From assembly GCA_026826555.1 (NCBI GenBank), contig JAKSZT010054458.1, positions 2,663,358-2,727,357 on the forward strand: a stretch of DNA of 64,000 nt, given 5' to 3'. The notes beneath the pieces were generated by a model, which was given only the letters and a program-made list of their open reading frames with translations, had not been told where the DNA came from and did no database searches. Made by a program: the position numbers and the translations under genes. The stretch is from Tolypeutes matacus (taxonomy: Eukaryota > Chordata > Mammalia > Cingulata > Chlamyphoridae). How positions within the stretch are numbered: position 1 is the stretch's first letter; every line of letters begins with the position of its first letter. Below, piece after piece: positions 63,868 through 64,000 of this stretch.

Positions 63868-64000
63868 GGGACCAAAAACATAATTTGTGGGACCCAGTGT
63901 AAAATGAAAATTGCTAAAAAATTGTTGAGAATTTCAAGGTGGTGACAGCAGGGCATTAAACCAAGTGCAGGATGGACCTTTCCAAGTGTGGGGCATGCTC
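63868..64000 (+). repeat. Probable eutherian interspersed repeat, cut by the window end
   Basis: GGGACC...CATAATTTGTGGGACCC, AATTTCAAGGTGGTGACAGC and GGGCATTAAACCAAGTG resemble a common old eutherian repeat that I cannot name with certainty. Confidence 0.4.

Overview
This window looks like ordinary eutherian nuclear DNA, most likely from a xenarthran (armadillo or sloth). It is AT-rich, full of long stretches with no reading frame, and packed with retrotransposon remains. The lineage call rests on two dimeric/monomeric tRNA-derived SINEs of the DAS type (466-705 and 27048-27211), on L1 elements with a 3' UTR type I associate with Xenarthra, and on LTRs I recognise from the same genomes. These names come from memory of the families and were not checked against a library. 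I found no intact host protein-coding gene, no rRNA or tRNA gene and no CRISPR array.

Layout. 1-4.8 kb: a forward L1 with a decayed ORF2, a SINE inside it and a 3' UTR with an internal duplication. 4.8-8.2 kb: mostly non-repeat DNA with one short L1 3' UTR copy. 8.19-22.09 kb: a layered repeat complex, flanked on both sides by the same 8-bp sequence. It holds a forward L1 (ORF1, an internally deleted ORF2, 3' UTR), a stray ORF1 fragment, a second L1 3' UTR, and a class I (gammaretrovirus-like) endogenous retrovirus of about 9.1 kb on the minus strand, inserted into that second 3' UTR. The provirus keeps recognisable 5' LTR, primer binding site, gag, protease, reverse transcriptase, RNase H, integrase and env, all broken. 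Its 3' end has been rebuilt: a MaLR-type LTR sits in env, and a 493-bp piece of env has been copied in reverse next to the truncated 3' LTR. 22.44-22.96 kb: a processed pseudogene of MAP1LC3B (LC3B).

23-42 kb is largely non-repetitive intergenic or intronic DNA with old MIR and L2 fragments, one DAS SINE and a 194-bp hAT-type MITE with perfect 8-bp target duplications. 42.5-46.7 kb holds an inverted L1 3' UTR, an L2 fragment and a MaLR element with both LTRs. 46.7-55.9 kb is again mostly unique. 55.9-58.7 kb is an inverted L1 3' end carrying a MaLR LTR and a (TA)n tract. 58.7-64 kb has further old L1 3' UTR pieces and unique DNA.

Nothing here acts as a functional multi-gene system. The most unusual structure is the near-perfect inverted duplication of env at 13168-15214, whose arms are clearly more alike than the provirus LTRs are. 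All percentages given are my own counts by eye.
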